From contig PZJY01000008.1 in assembly GCA_031472005.1 (NCBI GenBank), forward strand, positions 2,232,001 through 2,296,000: 64,000 nucleotides of DNA, in the 5' to 3' direction. The notes under the pieces are model-generated. The model was given only the letters and a program-made list of their open reading frames with translations. It was not told the DNA's origin and made no database searches. Both the position numbers and the translations under genes were made by a program. The stretch comes from Tetracladium setigerum. Lineage: Eukaryota; Ascomycota; Leotiomycetes; Helotiales. Below, piece after piece: positions 46,933 to 58,256 of the stretch (position 1 is the stretch's first letter; each line of letters opens with the position of its first letter).

Positions 46933-48590
46933 GATGGCGGTTGATGGGTTGGAAAAGATTGTTGATGGTGATATTGGGAAGAAGATTCGAAAGAATGTGT
47001 AGTGGTAGTGGGAAGGAGTGGTTAAATGGGCAGCGTAGAAGACCGAGATGATGATGGAGGGTGAAGAATAGATTTGATATGGCAGAAAGACTTGGGATTG
47101 ATCACACCCAGTCGCACTGAGAGTAGCTTAGCGACCAATACTACTACTGCCTTGACCTGGACGTCAACGTCGGGTCGTCGGTCAAACCGTGAAAGTAGAG
47201 CCTCAGTATAGAAAGTTTAACTAAGGTTTAGTAGCCAAACCGAAGTTATCAATGTATCATGTTGCTTCTCTTTGCTAAACCCGGCGTATCCAAATACAGA
47301 ATACGCCCCCGCGAATTAATTTAAAGTATCAAGCAATAAGATCGTTTAACTTTGGAAAGCTTGTTATCAAACACATCCAATTTCTGCTTTTGAACGGACC
47401 TCAGTAAGCCAAGCCCAGCGTTATCAGCTGGATTACAGATTAATCTCTAACACAGTCTCAGCGACGAGTCAAAAGTACCGGAACGGAACAAAAGATTGCC
47501 CGAGTGTATTCACTCCTTCGTCTTTCTTCAAACAAGCTTCGTATCTCGCTTTCGGCTCAATCTATCGTTGACTCGTAGGATATGTACCCATAAACATGAC
47601 CTGGGTTGAATTCTTTCACTAGAGAGTGTGATGAAATTAAAATCAAAGTACTTGGAGCGAGTGCGAGTACCTGTCCAAAGCACGCTGTACTCCTTCACCC
47701 AAACAGGTACGAGTCAGCGCATCAAGTTCGCAGAATCGCAGTCTGACTTTCGATCTGATATTTGCCGGCTGACCGTCCGCGTCATATCATGGACTAGGAA
47801 GTTGTAGTTCCTGATTCTTTCACTGCTGTTTATTACTGCCGCACCATTCTCGCCAACCCAAGGTGAACTAAGGCAATGCGTCTTTGCTGCAAAGGGTCAT
47901 GAGTCCGACAGACCGTCGTAACCCCAGCTCCTCTGATATACAAATATCCCACCGGAATAGAGAAATCGGTCTTGAATCTTCACCTTGCTCGTTCTCTTCA
48001 ATCCTGTGTCAGTCTTTCGATCCTGCCAGCCTCAAAGCAACCAGGCAGAGAGAAAGGCAATGCCACCAATTTGCGATTCCATGACCAAAAGGCCCCCAAG
48101 CATGATAACTGAATAATGCTTGAAAAGATAGAAGAATCCAAAACATTAAAATCAAAGGTAATACAGAAAGTTTGAGGAGCTTTCCTCAAGACCCTCCCCA
48201 GGCCTGTTGAGAAGGCTTCGCTAGTCGTAATTCCAGAAATAAATACATGACTTGATTAAAACTGACTGCGAAAATAATTATATTCTTTGATTATTGTTTT
48301 CATACTCGCGAATGACGGTAAAAAAAACTTTGCGCTGGAACAAAGTCACCCTGATCACTTGAGGTCAGGACCGGTGCCAAGGTGGTTAGAGTCGTCCGAT
48401 TTGCCATTGTAGGTATTTCCAGCGACGTGAGAATATTCCGAGTGATGGATGGATCGATATGCTGGTTGCAATGGCGGGCGGGATTTAGGGCTCTAGGTTC
48501 GAAAAATGAGTGCAAAGATGTTGGCGATCAAAAGAATGTTGTTGTCCTGACGTGCACAAGTTTCGAAGGTTGTTTCGAATTGCTTGGCGG
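46933..48590. other. Spacer, no gene seen
   Basis: Promoter of the small secreted-protein gene plus about 1.5 kb without supported coding sequence. A minus-strand frame of 71 residues (48300-48515) is unsupported. Confidence 0.35.
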
Positions 48591-49004
48591 ATGAATAATA
48601 GCTTGCTCGAGCTTGAGAAGCAGCCTACTGAACCTCTTGCGAATCCCTACAGCCATCACAGAAGTAACCAAGAAAAACACCTCAGAATGGACCGCCTTTC
48701 ACTCCATGAATTTGACCATCTTTTGGACGATCTCTTGGACAATCTCTGCGACGATCTCATCGTGAAAATGCTGCTCGAAGAACAACGTCGTACACAACAA
48801 CAGCAACAACAACAACAGCAAGATGAAGCCGATGCGGCTGACCGTGCAACTCGCCGGGTCAAGAGAAGGCGAAATCGAATCCATCGAGCTCGTCGTGAAA
48901 GGTTCTTATTCCGTCGCACACTTCAAGGGACTTGCCGGTACTCCAATCGCTCCCTTCTCGTGGAACGCCGGGCTGCGCGTGAAGGAAGTCGAGTGAATGT
49001 CTAG
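48591..49004 (+). CDS. Possible small polyglutamine protein
   Basis: Open frame from ATG 48591 giving 137 residues. It starts MNNSLLELEKQPTEPL, has an acidic-hydrophobic helix (LHEFDHLLDDLLDNLCDDLI), a run of nine glutamines encoded by CAA/CAG, and a strongly basic Arg-rich tail (RRVKRRRNRIHRARRERF). The helix-polyQ-basic order is that of a nuclear or nucleic-acid-binding protein. A second frame over the last 160 bases also reads like protein (IESIELVVKGSYSVAHFKGL), so either the gene is frameshifted or one frame is chance. No family recognised. Confidence 0.35.
   Translation: MNNSLLELEKQPTEPLANPYSHHRSNQEKHLRMDRLSLHEFDHLLDDLLDNLCDDLIVKMLLEEQRRTQQQQQQQQQDEADAADRATRRVKRRRNRIHRARRERFLFRRTLQGTCRYSNRSLLVERRAAREGSRVNV
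48798..48824. repeat. (CAA/CAG)n polyglutamine-coding repeat
   Basis: Nine Gln codons in a row within the 48591 frame; typical length-variable microsatellite. Confidence 0.8.
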
Positions 49005-50413
49005 TGATGGTACGCGTCTAGCGTGGGTGATACCGATGGAGGGAACGTGAATTCTAATACCGCGGCTATTAAATTCTGCGCTGGTATGGGAGGTAGTGTG
49101 CCCTGTCCTACTTGGCAATGTCGCTGATATCTGCAGGTCATTTTATCCGGTCGAATCCTCCTCCACTTAGTCCTTGCTGTTGGCTTGGGTAGTTATTATA
49201 CGTGGAGGACGCGCATAACTGCCACAAAATACTACGAAAAAGAAGGTGCTATAATATGTACGTGGTTGGTATATCTATTGAGGGCGGGATCCTCGCACAG
49301 CTCGAAACCGAGAAGTCGGCCGAGAGTGTTCGATTCGGTGCCGATCACAACCTACCCGGAAGAAGTCTTGCACTTGACAGATGCAGGCGTCGACCTGTGA
49401 CCGCATTTAGTAATGTAGAGACAAATTTGTGCAGGTCATTTGGTAGCGTGGAGACACCTCCGATAGGGGTTCCCAAGAGCATCAGAAGAAGATGGAGAAG
49501 ATGAAGCAGCAGGTTTCGAGAATGATTCAAATTCATAGAAATTTTGCAGATTTCAAACCGTCAAATCAGACGTCACACGAAGGATGACTGGCAAGACTAC
49601 GACTTTGCCAAAAGACAATACTGGACTACTTATGCGTCTAGAGGTAGAGCAGACAGACGCTAACTTTAATGAGGTTCAGAGATGGCTATCCAGTTTCTGT
49701 ATCATGGGAGGAACTGTCGTCAAATACATAAAACTGTGGTATTTATAATACAGCTTGCGATATTTGTACTACGTACTAGATGTTATCTCAATTCAACACA
49801 TGTCTTCCAGATTTCACGCTCCTCTGTTTTTCAATGTCCCCCAACATACAGTGGTATATCATGAAAGCTTTCCACAGGCTGCTCAATAATCACAAGCTTG
49901 GCACTACGGCACAGCCCTTTCGTGGCTCAACAACCTCAACGACACCACGGAGAACTGAAGACGCGAAGGGCCGAGATGTGGTACGATTGGTTTACAAAAC
50001 GAATTTATTGCCCGATCTAAGATTGTGGAATCGAGACATATGCAAGTATGTACGTATTGCTGTGTTACCTGTTGTAACTTTGTATGTCAGGGCAATTTGG
50101 ATGGGGTTTTAAAAGGGAGGTGGTTGGGCTCGATTTCAACGGCTGACTGAAATTTAGATCCTCGTGTTTTCAACTCTCTGACTGACTGACTGACTGACTG
50201 ACGGAACGGCCATTATTCTCGATATCAAAAGTATCTAGCAAAACTTCAGTGACGTTGGAAGGAGTTGCTTGAGATTTATTCGTTCTTCAGAGAGCCAGCT
50301 CGGATCGAAGAGATTGGCCAGATATCAGGGCAACCTTTCAATCCAGCCCCTCAACTACATCCTACACATATCAATCATCATCTTCCGAGCCTCAATTTCC
50401 AAAAATCTCCAAG
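49005..50413. other. Spacer with possible coding remnants
   Basis: Fragments such as TWRTRITATKYYEKEGAI (about 49200) and DDWQDYDFAKRQYWTTYASR (about 49575) look protein-like but are cut by stops and frame changes, so this may be another decayed gene. A (CTGA)n microsatellite lies at 50176-50202. Confidence 0.35.
50176..50202. repeat. (CTGA)n microsatellite
   Basis: Six to seven tandem CTGA units upstream of the flavoprotein gene. Confidence 0.8.
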
Positions 50414-51648
50414 ATGGCCGAACCAACCCCTTCCACCACCAAGAAAAACATTGTCATCCTAGGTGGTTCCTACGCCGGCATCTCCACAGCTCACTACCTC
50501 CTTAAACATCTCCTCCCTCACCTCCCCACCCACCAAATCATCCTCATCTCTCCCTCCAACCAAGCCATGTGTCGCCCAGCCTGCCCCCGAGCTCTCATCT
50601 CAGACGCCATGTTCCCCCAGACAAGCTCTTCGTCAACATCCTCGACCTCTTCTCTCCATACCCGCCTGGCAGTTTCACGTACATCCAAGGATCCGCAAAG
50701 AGCCTCGACCACGTGAATCGCATTGTTACTATTGATGCTGCCGAGGGAAGTGTAGCCTTCGATGCGTTGGTTATCGCAACTGGATCCAGCACGCCGAGTC
50801 CTTTGATGGGATTCAACGCGGGGAGTTCGGTAGCGTTGAAGGAGCAATGGGGGAAGTTTAGAAAGGGATTGGAAGGTGTGAAGAGTATCGTCATTGCGGG
50901 TGGTGGACCAGTTGGCATTGAGACGGCCGGAGAACTAGGCGAGCTCTTGAACGGACGACGCAACAAACAAAAAGCAACCCCCTCTGTCGCCATCACAGTC
51001 GTGACATCCGGCGCGGAAATTCTGCCGGTTCTGAGAACCGCGATTGCGAGGAAGGCGGAGGACTTTTTGCTGGATGTTGGCGTCAAGGTGGTTAAGAATG
51101 TGAAGGTCGTTTCGGTTTCTCCAGAAGGTGCCGGGACGACGGATGTGGCTAGTAAAGCAAAGGTGACATTGGGTGATGGGACGGTGTTGGAGGCTGATTT
51201 GTATATCCCTGCTGTAGGGGTGACATACAATACTGGCTTCGTTGATAAATCATTTTTGACAGCGGATGGGAGGATTAACACCAATGCGTCCACGCTTCGC
51301 GTGGATGTAGCCGGACCGAAGATCTATGCGGTAGGAGATGTCTCGTCGGCTGCTCGACCGGCCGTGCATAATATCTTCGCTACCCTTCCGGTGATGTGTG
51401 GGAATCTCAAGAGAGATTTGTTGTTGGAGAGTGCTGGTAAGGTTGAGAGTGAGGTGGGGAAGGAGAGGACGTTTGTGGAGGATAAGAGGGAGATGCAGTT
51501 GGTGCCTATTGGGAGGAGTAAGGGCGTTGGTGCGGCTATGGGCTGGCAATTACCTTCTGTGATGGTCTGGGCGATCAAGGGGAGGGATTATTGGTTGTGG
51601 ACTATGGGTGGTTTGTGGAGTGGTAAGCAGTGGAATAAGGAGAGCTGA
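50414..51648 (+). CDS. AMID/AIF-like FAD-dependent NAD(P)H oxidoreductase, one-base frameshift
   Basis: Two overlapping frames together make about 411 residues. Frame 1 starts MAEPTPSTTKKNIVILGGSY with the FAD-binding GGSYAG at residues 17-22 and reads to ALISDAMFP. Frame 2 takes over at DKLFVNILDLFSPYPPGSFT and continues to the stop at 51648. It includes ALVIATGSSTPSP, the NAD(P)H-binding GGGPVGIETAGELGE and the FAD-closing KIYAVGDVSSA. The switch falls in a run of five C (50614-50618); one extra C would restore a continuous frame and the family pattern. No intron fits. Fungal members are NAD(P)H oxidases related to AIF/AMID (pyridine nucleotide-disulfide oxidoreductase fold), often linked to oxidative stress. 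The break may be a real mutation or a homopolymer read error. The gene converges on the EthD-like gene. Confidence 0.88.
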
Positions 51649-51819
51649 GTTGGTGTTGATTTCGTTTGTTCTTGCGCGCGTTATACCAGGTCTGTCTCGC
51701 CATTCTTAATTTTTATTTTTTTTCGTGTCTGGAAACTTCTGTCACTCCGTAATAATCATTATACTACTTGCTTCTCGCAATATTGCGTCTGCCATGCATC
51801 TTCTACTGTCCCAACTAGC

Positions 51820-52830
51820 TCAAAACTTTGCCTTCAAATCCCCCCACCCATGACCTCTCATCCTCCAAACCTCAACTTGCATTTCCACCAAACCATCTAC
51901 AACCTTCCGGCTCCATTGTGCCTCTAGAATCCTCCCCACTGCCTCCTCATTTAATTTCCCATCCTCAAACTCATGCACAGCCAAGAACTCAGCCCTTTCC
52001 TCCTCCACGACTGATAAAGTCTTCTGGATTTTCCATCTACGCGTCTGCAAATAACCCGTACATGCTGACAGATTTTTGCAATATTCCTCATTAAACCAGG
52101 TATTGAAATCCTCCTCTCGATCTTTCGCCGGTGTCATACAAACTGTCACTACTATTTTTCCTACTGCTTCCCTGTCAGTACTATACAGTACCTACCTATG
52201 GATCTCTTCATCTCTCCTCATCCTTTCCAGTAAAAAAAGAGCACTCACCTACATCCCCACTTCCCAGCTCGCACGCATCATCATCGACCACAAACCCATA
52301 TCTGATCTCCAAATCCGCCACATCAAAACACCTCCTCGCCTTCTTCTTTCCATCCTCTGTACCAAAAATCTCACTCCTCACAGGAATGGAATGATACTCA
52401 ACACTATCCAGCCAAGCCATCTCTTTCACAGGGTACATGGCCAGGAATTTCGTTGCTTCGACATCTTTGTGGTGACATCCAGGATTTTCATCCCGGGAGT
52501 TTGCTGTACGGCGAAAAAGAGTTGGGTATTGCTGTGTGATGTTGGTGTAGCGGAATGCGGTTGTGAAGCCGCTTGTTGCTAGGACTGCGGGGTAGAGCGA
52601 GCGGTGGGCGTTAGTATGAATAAATGATTGATTTAGAATTGGGGAAGATGGGGCGGGGTCTAGATGGAAGGGAATAGGAAGGGTGTTTGGGGAAGGGGAA
52701 AGCAGGAAGCCTTTGTCTTACTGTCGGGAATGTGAACCTCGTCGTACCATTTATTCCATGCTTCCGGTGTGACTAGAGTTGGTGTTGAGATCACGTAGAG
52801 AAGACCTCGTTCTTTTTCGGATGATGCCAT
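51820..52830 (-). CDS. EthD-like dimeric alpha/beta-barrel protein, two domains
   Basis: Three exons on the minus strand: 52830-52722, 52584-52249 and 52160-51820, giving 261 residues; introns of 137 and 88 bases, all joins in frame. It begins MASSEKERGLLYVISTPTLV and continues WNKWYDEVHIPD, the typical N-terminal strand-helix-HxPD motif of EthD-like small ferredoxin-like domains. The second half repeats the pattern (IVVTVCMTPAKDREEDFNTW, FNEEYCKNLSACTGYLQTRR), with RAEFLAVHEFED as the second beta-strand pair. So there are two fused dimeric alpha/beta-barrel units of about 120 residues. Such proteins in fungi serve as small oxygenase-type or lyase-type accessory enzymes; the activity here is unknown. 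Its 3' end faces the flavoprotein gene, 171 bases away. Confidence 0.8.
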
Positions 52831-53674
52831 TTTGACGTGATCTTTTTATCTTTTCGATGGTATATTTCGGATTGCGATTTTGGAATTCAGAAAGAAGGAA
52901 AACAGGAGGAGTGGGAGGGAATGAAGGAGAGGGAGGTGAGGGAATATACAAGTGGTGGATGAGAAGTCGTTGACGATGAAAAAGATACAGAGCCGAAAAG
53001 CATATCTTGCCAAGCATCGTCTTCCATTTTGATATGTCGGCGTTAAATTAATCCCCGTGATTGCTTTTCAGCCCTTCATGAACTTGAACACTTTTGGTGG
53101 CTGGTTACAACGCAGGGTTGATCGAGATGTATCTCACTGGGAACTTTTACGGTACAGGCCAGTACTTCGGCTCTCTATTCCAGCAGGACACATCTATCAA
53201 GACTTTGCAACTTCAACCTCTCAGAATAGACGAAAGATAGCAAACCAATGGAAAACCAACCTGCAAGCACTTGGAGACGTATGGTAGGGTAGACTAGCGG
53301 GGTAGTATTGACAGATTATTCTGGTTATCTTCACTGGAGGTAGATCAGGAGTGATCTAAGCGAGGCATACTGTAACAAGGAAATACAGCTCCCAGTTGGT
53401 CGCAGACCGAAAGTATTCCAGCCATTCACCCATTCACAAATTACCAAGAATCCAATATCTGAAAGACAAGGTTGATGCTGTACCAGGTCGAGAAGGAGAG
53501 ACAAAGAATATCTAATTAGAAAGTCCCAGGTCCTCAAGCCAAGCACGAGCAAGAAGTGAAGAGAGGCACCTTCCACAACATCAACGCGAGAAGTTACATT
53601 TTAAATTAAAGGTATCCTTAGACTCAATTGGAGAAGATTGCGTATCACTGACTTGCTTAGAAATATCGAGAATC
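52831..53674. other. Spacer with weak coding hint
   Basis: Includes the promoter of the EthD-like gene. A plus frame at 53057-53287 (for example GGWLQRRVDRDVSHWELLRY) may belong to the following relic but is not continuous with it. Confidence 0.3.
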
Positions 53675-54190
53675 TTGAGGAGGATGACTTCGTTACTTCT
53701 GGTCATGAGAAAAGTCGACGCTGTTACTGACAAAGAACAAGTGAAAGTCTGTCGACTTTTCGAGGAGCTGATTTTATCGTGGAAGAGTACAGTGTGTCGA
53801 ACTGTATCGAATGAGGAGGGAACGTGGAGAGATAGCGAGCTGATCGTTCCCGGTAGTCTCCTGAATTTTGCTTCTTCCAAAGAGCCCGGAAGGAGCGATA
53901 TCCGACAGAGTCTTTCGAAGCGCCTCATATTTACTATACTACTGCACAGTGCTGGCGGCTGAGTGGAGGAGTCTAGACTGATGCCCCGTGTTTACCAGAA
54001 TGGTGGGCGGGGATGTGGAAGATGTGAGAGGAATGCTTGCTTGGGTTGTGTGGATTACCTGAAAAAGACATTATTGCGGATGAATACAAAATCTTGCTTT
54101 CAAGATGACTTTTTTCTGATCTCTGTCCGTGCCTCTTGGTGTAGGAGCTACGATGCTGCTTTCTGCCAGCCATATTTGACGGCTTCTTGA
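53675..54190 (+). pseudogene. Cys-rich ORF interrupted by one in-frame stop
   Basis: One plus-strand frame of 172 codons is open from at least 53675 to 54190 except for a single TGA at 53960-53962. The first part reads ELILSWKSTVCRTVSNEEGT; after the stop comes GGRGCGRCERNACLGCVDYL, a CxxC-x4-CxxC pair, and then DAAFCQPYLTAS. The CxxC/CxxC end is common in the C-terminal, zinc-ribbon-like part of fungal F-box and related hypothetical proteins. Loss of the stop would give a continuous protein, so a pseudogene is the simplest reading; the family call is weak. Confidence 0.4.
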
Positions 54191-55785
54191 CATTTTATTT
54201 CCACCGAATTGAAAGCATTTAATTCCCATGCAAGCCATACAAAAGGGTGGTAAATGTTCTTTTTCCAGCAACAATAAAAGTGCGAAACATAATATCTCGA
54301 GTATTCTCAATGATTGAGAAAGGGCAGCAAAATCTCCTCATGCAGCAGGGTCCTCGAGTAGTAGGCGCAAGGAGAACTTCTTTGTCCTCCCCTCTCAACC
54401 AAAGCCAATAAACTACGCCATGGCATCTTTCTAATACCTTTAGGTAAAGAGCGACTATCTCTAGTAAAACCAAAAAATAGAAAAAGAAAACAAATTCAAC
54501 CTAAAGTTCCATCGCGAACCAAAAAGAAAAAGAACCAGAGTAGTCAAAAGTCGCTCCAGACCACCACCTCACACCACGCTCTCATCTCGCTCAGCCCGAA
54601 GCCACCAACACCGGTCTCGACCAGCTGCGAAATGCAACAAAGCACAAAGCAAGCAAAGCATCGCAACGCATCACGAATAATAGTCCAGACGTCACACCCA
54701 ATTTACCTACCCAACCCTCCTTCTCACGATGCATCCGTCACCGGGCTCCAAATAATACTATAACTTAATAAGGATTGCGGGTAGAAAGGAAGGGGGTCAT
54801 TTGACGTTGGTGATACTGGGCGCAAAACAAGGGGGTCGCACTCAGTCACACACACTCAACGGCTCCCATCCATGCAATGCATGGAAACGAGAGTCTGGAA
54901 CGTGGACGATATGCAACAAAAACGGCTTTTTGGTTTCTCCTGCAAAACAAACGGGAACAACGGGGGCTTTGTGAGCGCCCGGGGTAAGTTTTGCGCGCGT
55001 GTGGTGCGGTGACACGGAAAGGGAGTGAAGTTTTGTCGAGAGAGGTTTGGTGGTGCCTGGTGGGAAAAAGGCTGGAGTGAGGTGTGTGTTGGAATGTTTT
55101 TGGTTGTGGGGTACTGTAGTGGTGATCACAACTACGGAGGAGTGGAGATGATGATGCGCCTTGTTGATTATTCAGAACTTTTGTCATTGCTCTACGGAGG
55201 TACTTGACAACTGTTATTGACCTCGCACAACTTGGTCGGTATTATTCTCGAGAGGGACATTATTGAAAACACCAAGGAGTACTCCGTACAGTTGCAGTCA
55301 TCAGATAGACCAATCGATCAGTCACAATCCAGGGGGATCGGCCACGCTTTTGTTGCATGCCGCACGCCACTTTTGAAGCGTTTTGTTGCAGTCCGCACAC
55401 AACCTGGAAGGAAACGCGGCTGAGAGAAGATCGATTTCTATTGCACGCGATGGTCATAATGTGAGATATGAGCTCTGGAATCTTTGAAGGAAAGATAGAG
55501 TTAATGGCTAGAATAGATGTAACGAGATCTGTGATTGCTAGAGGGCTCCCTTCGATGTATCTCATAAACTCCGTAAATGTATGCCTTCAAACTGAGAAAT
55601 CTACAAGATTGCCCCGTACAGAAAATCACTGGATAGGTAGATACAAAGCTAATTGCTCTATACGGTTGGTCTCTTCTTGAGATCAGTTTGTAGTCGAGGA
55701 ATTCATTTGCAGTAGTTGAAGAGGCTTGCGAGGCGTTGCTAAAAGCTGCGAGGGGAGTGGTGGTGCACACAGAGAATATGCATCC
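54191..55785. other. Spacer with repeated TGCAACAAA-type motif
   Basis: No supported gene. Four copies of a TGCAACAAA core lie at about 54632, 54911, 55351 and 55383 (the last two inverted); see findings. A minus-strand frame at 54842-55187 has no recognisable domain. Confidence 0.35.
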
Positions 55786-56816
55786 TCATAAAGCCTCACC
55801 CACTACTTCGCCTGAACTTCGCTTGAACTTCGCATTCCTCGCATTGAGTATCTTCCTCCTAATCTCCCATTTCTCTCCCTCGGTCAAGCTACCATCCCCT
55901 CGGATAGCATGTTTACCATATCTCCTCACAAAATCTCCCCCAAAACCACCTCGCAGTCTAATATCCTCCAACTCCCTTACAATCTGCCTCGTCTGCTCCA
56001 ATCCCCGCTCACCCTTCCTGCCCAAGCTCTCGAAATATTCAATCTGCTGTCTCAAGAGATCTTCCCATTCCTCCAACGTCACGACCACATCTTCAACGAA
56101 TAATTTCTGGAAAATAGAAGCTCGCGTTTGATCTTGTGATTCGTTGTCGTATGGCAGCGCTCCTTCTGGCACCTTGTTTCGAGCAATCTCTACCTTGAGT
56201 TCTCTTGCTTCGAGATCCGCCATGAATTTCTCAAGAACCAACCTCCATATTTCCCATTCGATTGAAAATTCCCGTCCAGCATCAACCTCATCGTACAATC
56301 TTCCCCTCAAATAATCCTCAACGTATTCATCAGTCATTCCACTCATCCCAGCACATACTTCTCCGTACCGCTTCACTGCTTCGGCTCTAATACCAGGATG
56401 TAGAGGTGCAGGCGCCTGACCCTTCAAGATCAAAATCTCGCACTCCCAAATCTTCCTCATTGTCTCCCTCCTATGGTCGCTCTCTCCTTTCAAATCCCTT
56501 CCCTCCCATCCTTCACCCACCCGGCCTCGCACATTCCTTGAAGTATTTTCACTGATTGACTTCCCCACCAATCGCCCATCCCGCGCTTCTCGACGGTGCT
56601 GCTGTGCCGTTTTAACGCGTTGCTGGACCCGCCAGCGTGGTTCGGGCTCTACCCATGGCTTTTGGAGTTTGTTGTTGATGGAGGCGAGGAGGTGGGACGG
56701 GATGCAGTGTTGGGTTTTGAGAGCGTGGGTTAGGCGAGAGTGTGCGATTTCGAGAGGTTCGTTGTAGGCGGGAGCGGAAGATGGTGGTGGTGGCGAGGGA
56801 CTTGGTCGGAGGAGGT
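55786..56816 (-). CDS. Charged helical protein of unknown function, 5' end unresolved
   Basis: Minus-strand frame, protein-like from about 56816 down to the stop at 55786. The part before 56571 contains no start codon but reads naturally (NEPLEIAHSRLTHALKTQHC, then KPWVEPEPRWRVQQRVKTAQ). It is therefore probably an internal exon entered at the CCTCCTAG acceptor just above 56816; the first exon was not found. A first in-frame ATG only occurs at 56460 (MRKIWECEIL). The rest is highly charged and helical (VEDYLRGRLYDEVDAGREF, EWEDLLRQQIEYFESLGRKG) and ends GGFGGDFVRRYGKHAIRGDG and a basic tail. I do not recognise the family. Confidence 0.5.
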
Positions 56817-57569
56817 CTAGGAGGGTTTGAAGATTGACATTGTTTGAGCGTAATTAGGGTCTTTGCGATGAGAGTGCAAGTTTAGTCTCAGAGATTGACT
56901 TGGGTCGTGAGATAGAAGGTTTGGAATGCTGGAGGTGTCTGTTTTCTTGTCTTTGTTACGAAAAGAGATATAAATGGAGCCATTCCCTGGTCTCCTTTGT
57001 TGACTGGAATTTGCAATGGAATTGGGTCGAAGAACATCATCGTGAATGAATTCTGGACTGGGCTCCCTTTTGGATTACGTTCAAGCTCTTCATTGAATGC
57101 ATGGACGCTCCTAACAAATACTGTTCCTCTCGGTGGCCACTGTGGTCTATTCACATGCATTTTGTCCCTCGCTGACAACAGATCGTCGTCTCAACGCCTC
57201 GCAAATTCATCGAAAAATCTCAGTAGGCCTTGGCTTTTCTCTAGCATCTATTCAAAGGCCATGAGATAAGCTATCTTTGCAGTAGTACAGTGCCAGAGCT
57301 TTGGACTGTTGATCTGAAGAGTGTGCCATTAGGGTGTAAATTGTCTGCCGTTGCACCACAATACAATTTAAGCCATGTTGAAGCAACATTGACAGATGGC
57401 GAATCTCTTTGAAAAGAAAGGATACCTAAGCTCCGGTTAGCGTGATCTGAAGAATTTGCAGAGTTAATGTTCGATGTTGTGGACGCTGGAGGTTGTGTGA
57501 AAGTGAGAGTGGGAGGAAGCAGGAGAAGTGAGGCCCATCATACATACGAGCACACACAAATTCCCCACT
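56817..57569. other. Spacer, possible missing first exon
   Basis: A minus-strand frame at 56888-57178 (for example MHVNRPQWPPRGTVFVRSV) and an opposing plus frame at 56997-57269 both look somewhat protein-like. I could not join either to the gene at 55786 in phase with consensus splice sites. Confidence 0.3.
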
Positions 57570-57914
57570 TCATTCTCTATCCCGTCTCTTCCTACGGTAT
57601 CCTTGATCGCCATGCTCAGAATACTGTTCAAACCTCGCAGTCGACTCCCGAGGCAGCGGAGCTCGAGGTGGTCGAACATTCAGGAATGACTGCAACGGGC
57701 GAGTAATAAGCCGCTTTCTTTCCTCTGCGAGATCCGGATTCATCGTGATGAGTAGAGCCAAAAGCAAAATGACGGTCACTATCAGCAGGACGAATATTGC
57801 GATTTGTAAAGCGATGTATGAATACAGCGCGTATCTGAGAGCAGGAAGATATGTTTGCAGACTGGCCTGGAAAGCGGCGAGGTCTTCGATTGGCTTTGAG
57901 AGAGGATTACCCAT
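57570..57914 (-). CDS. Small membrane protein with possible N-myristoylation site
   Basis: Single exon, 114 residues. It starts MGNPLSKPIEDL; Gly2 followed by Ser6 matches the N-myristoylation consensus. One long hydrophobic span covers about residues 33-57 (LQIAIFVLLIVTVILLLALL). The tail is Arg/Pro-rich and basic (FLNVRPPRAPLPRES, RRKRRDRE). The layout suggests a membrane-tethered adaptor of unknown role. It is divergent from the hydrolase gene, with 342 bases between start codons. Confidence 0.65.
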   Translation of the reverse strand: MGNPLSKPIEDLAAFQASLQTYLPALRYALYSYIALQIAIFVLLIVTVILLLALLITMNPDLAEERKRLITRPLQSFLNVRPPRAPLPRESTARFEQYSEHGDQGYRRKRRDRE

Positions 57915-58256
57915 ATTGTGTCTTATTGAGTTGTGAAAAGTCAGTTTGACGATTTTTAGATTCGGTTCTGGGAGTTGAACAATGTATGATACTGTGTATT
58001 CTGGAATGTTGGTTCGCGGTGCTTTGTCTCGTGGCAGACACTGCCAAGACTTTGCACTTTACTTCGCGTCACCCAACACGCACCAGAGAAAGCAAATCAT
58101 ATCGCCAGAGACCCGCCTCTCGTTACGAACATTCGACTCTAGAAGGGGGCACCAGAACCATTGTACAAACAGCTGAATGCACTGAGCGTAGCTTCCTCGA
58201 ATTTATATTTACCATTCCTCAATCCTCCCAATGCTTTTATAACAACCACAGTCTCA
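57915..58256. promoter_or_regulatory. Shared divergent promoter of the membrane-protein and hydrolase genes
   Basis: The 342 bases between two divergent start codons must hold both promoters. I see no specific operator. A longer plus frame begins at 58161, upstream of the chosen hydrolase ATG, and may be leader sequence. Confidence 0.45.

Noticed and set aside
50595..51293. Minus-strand 232-residue frame in the flavoprotein gene
   Set aside because: Antisense shadow; the plus strand carries clear FAD and NAD motifs.
56888..57178. Minus-strand 96-residue frame as first exon of the 55786 gene
   Set aside because: Its only donor near the end leaves the wrong phase for the CCTCCTAG acceptor; an opposing frame is equally protein-like.
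57300..57370. Possible tRNA-like stretch
   Set aside because: No B box (GGTTCGANTCC) and no pairing acceptor stem.
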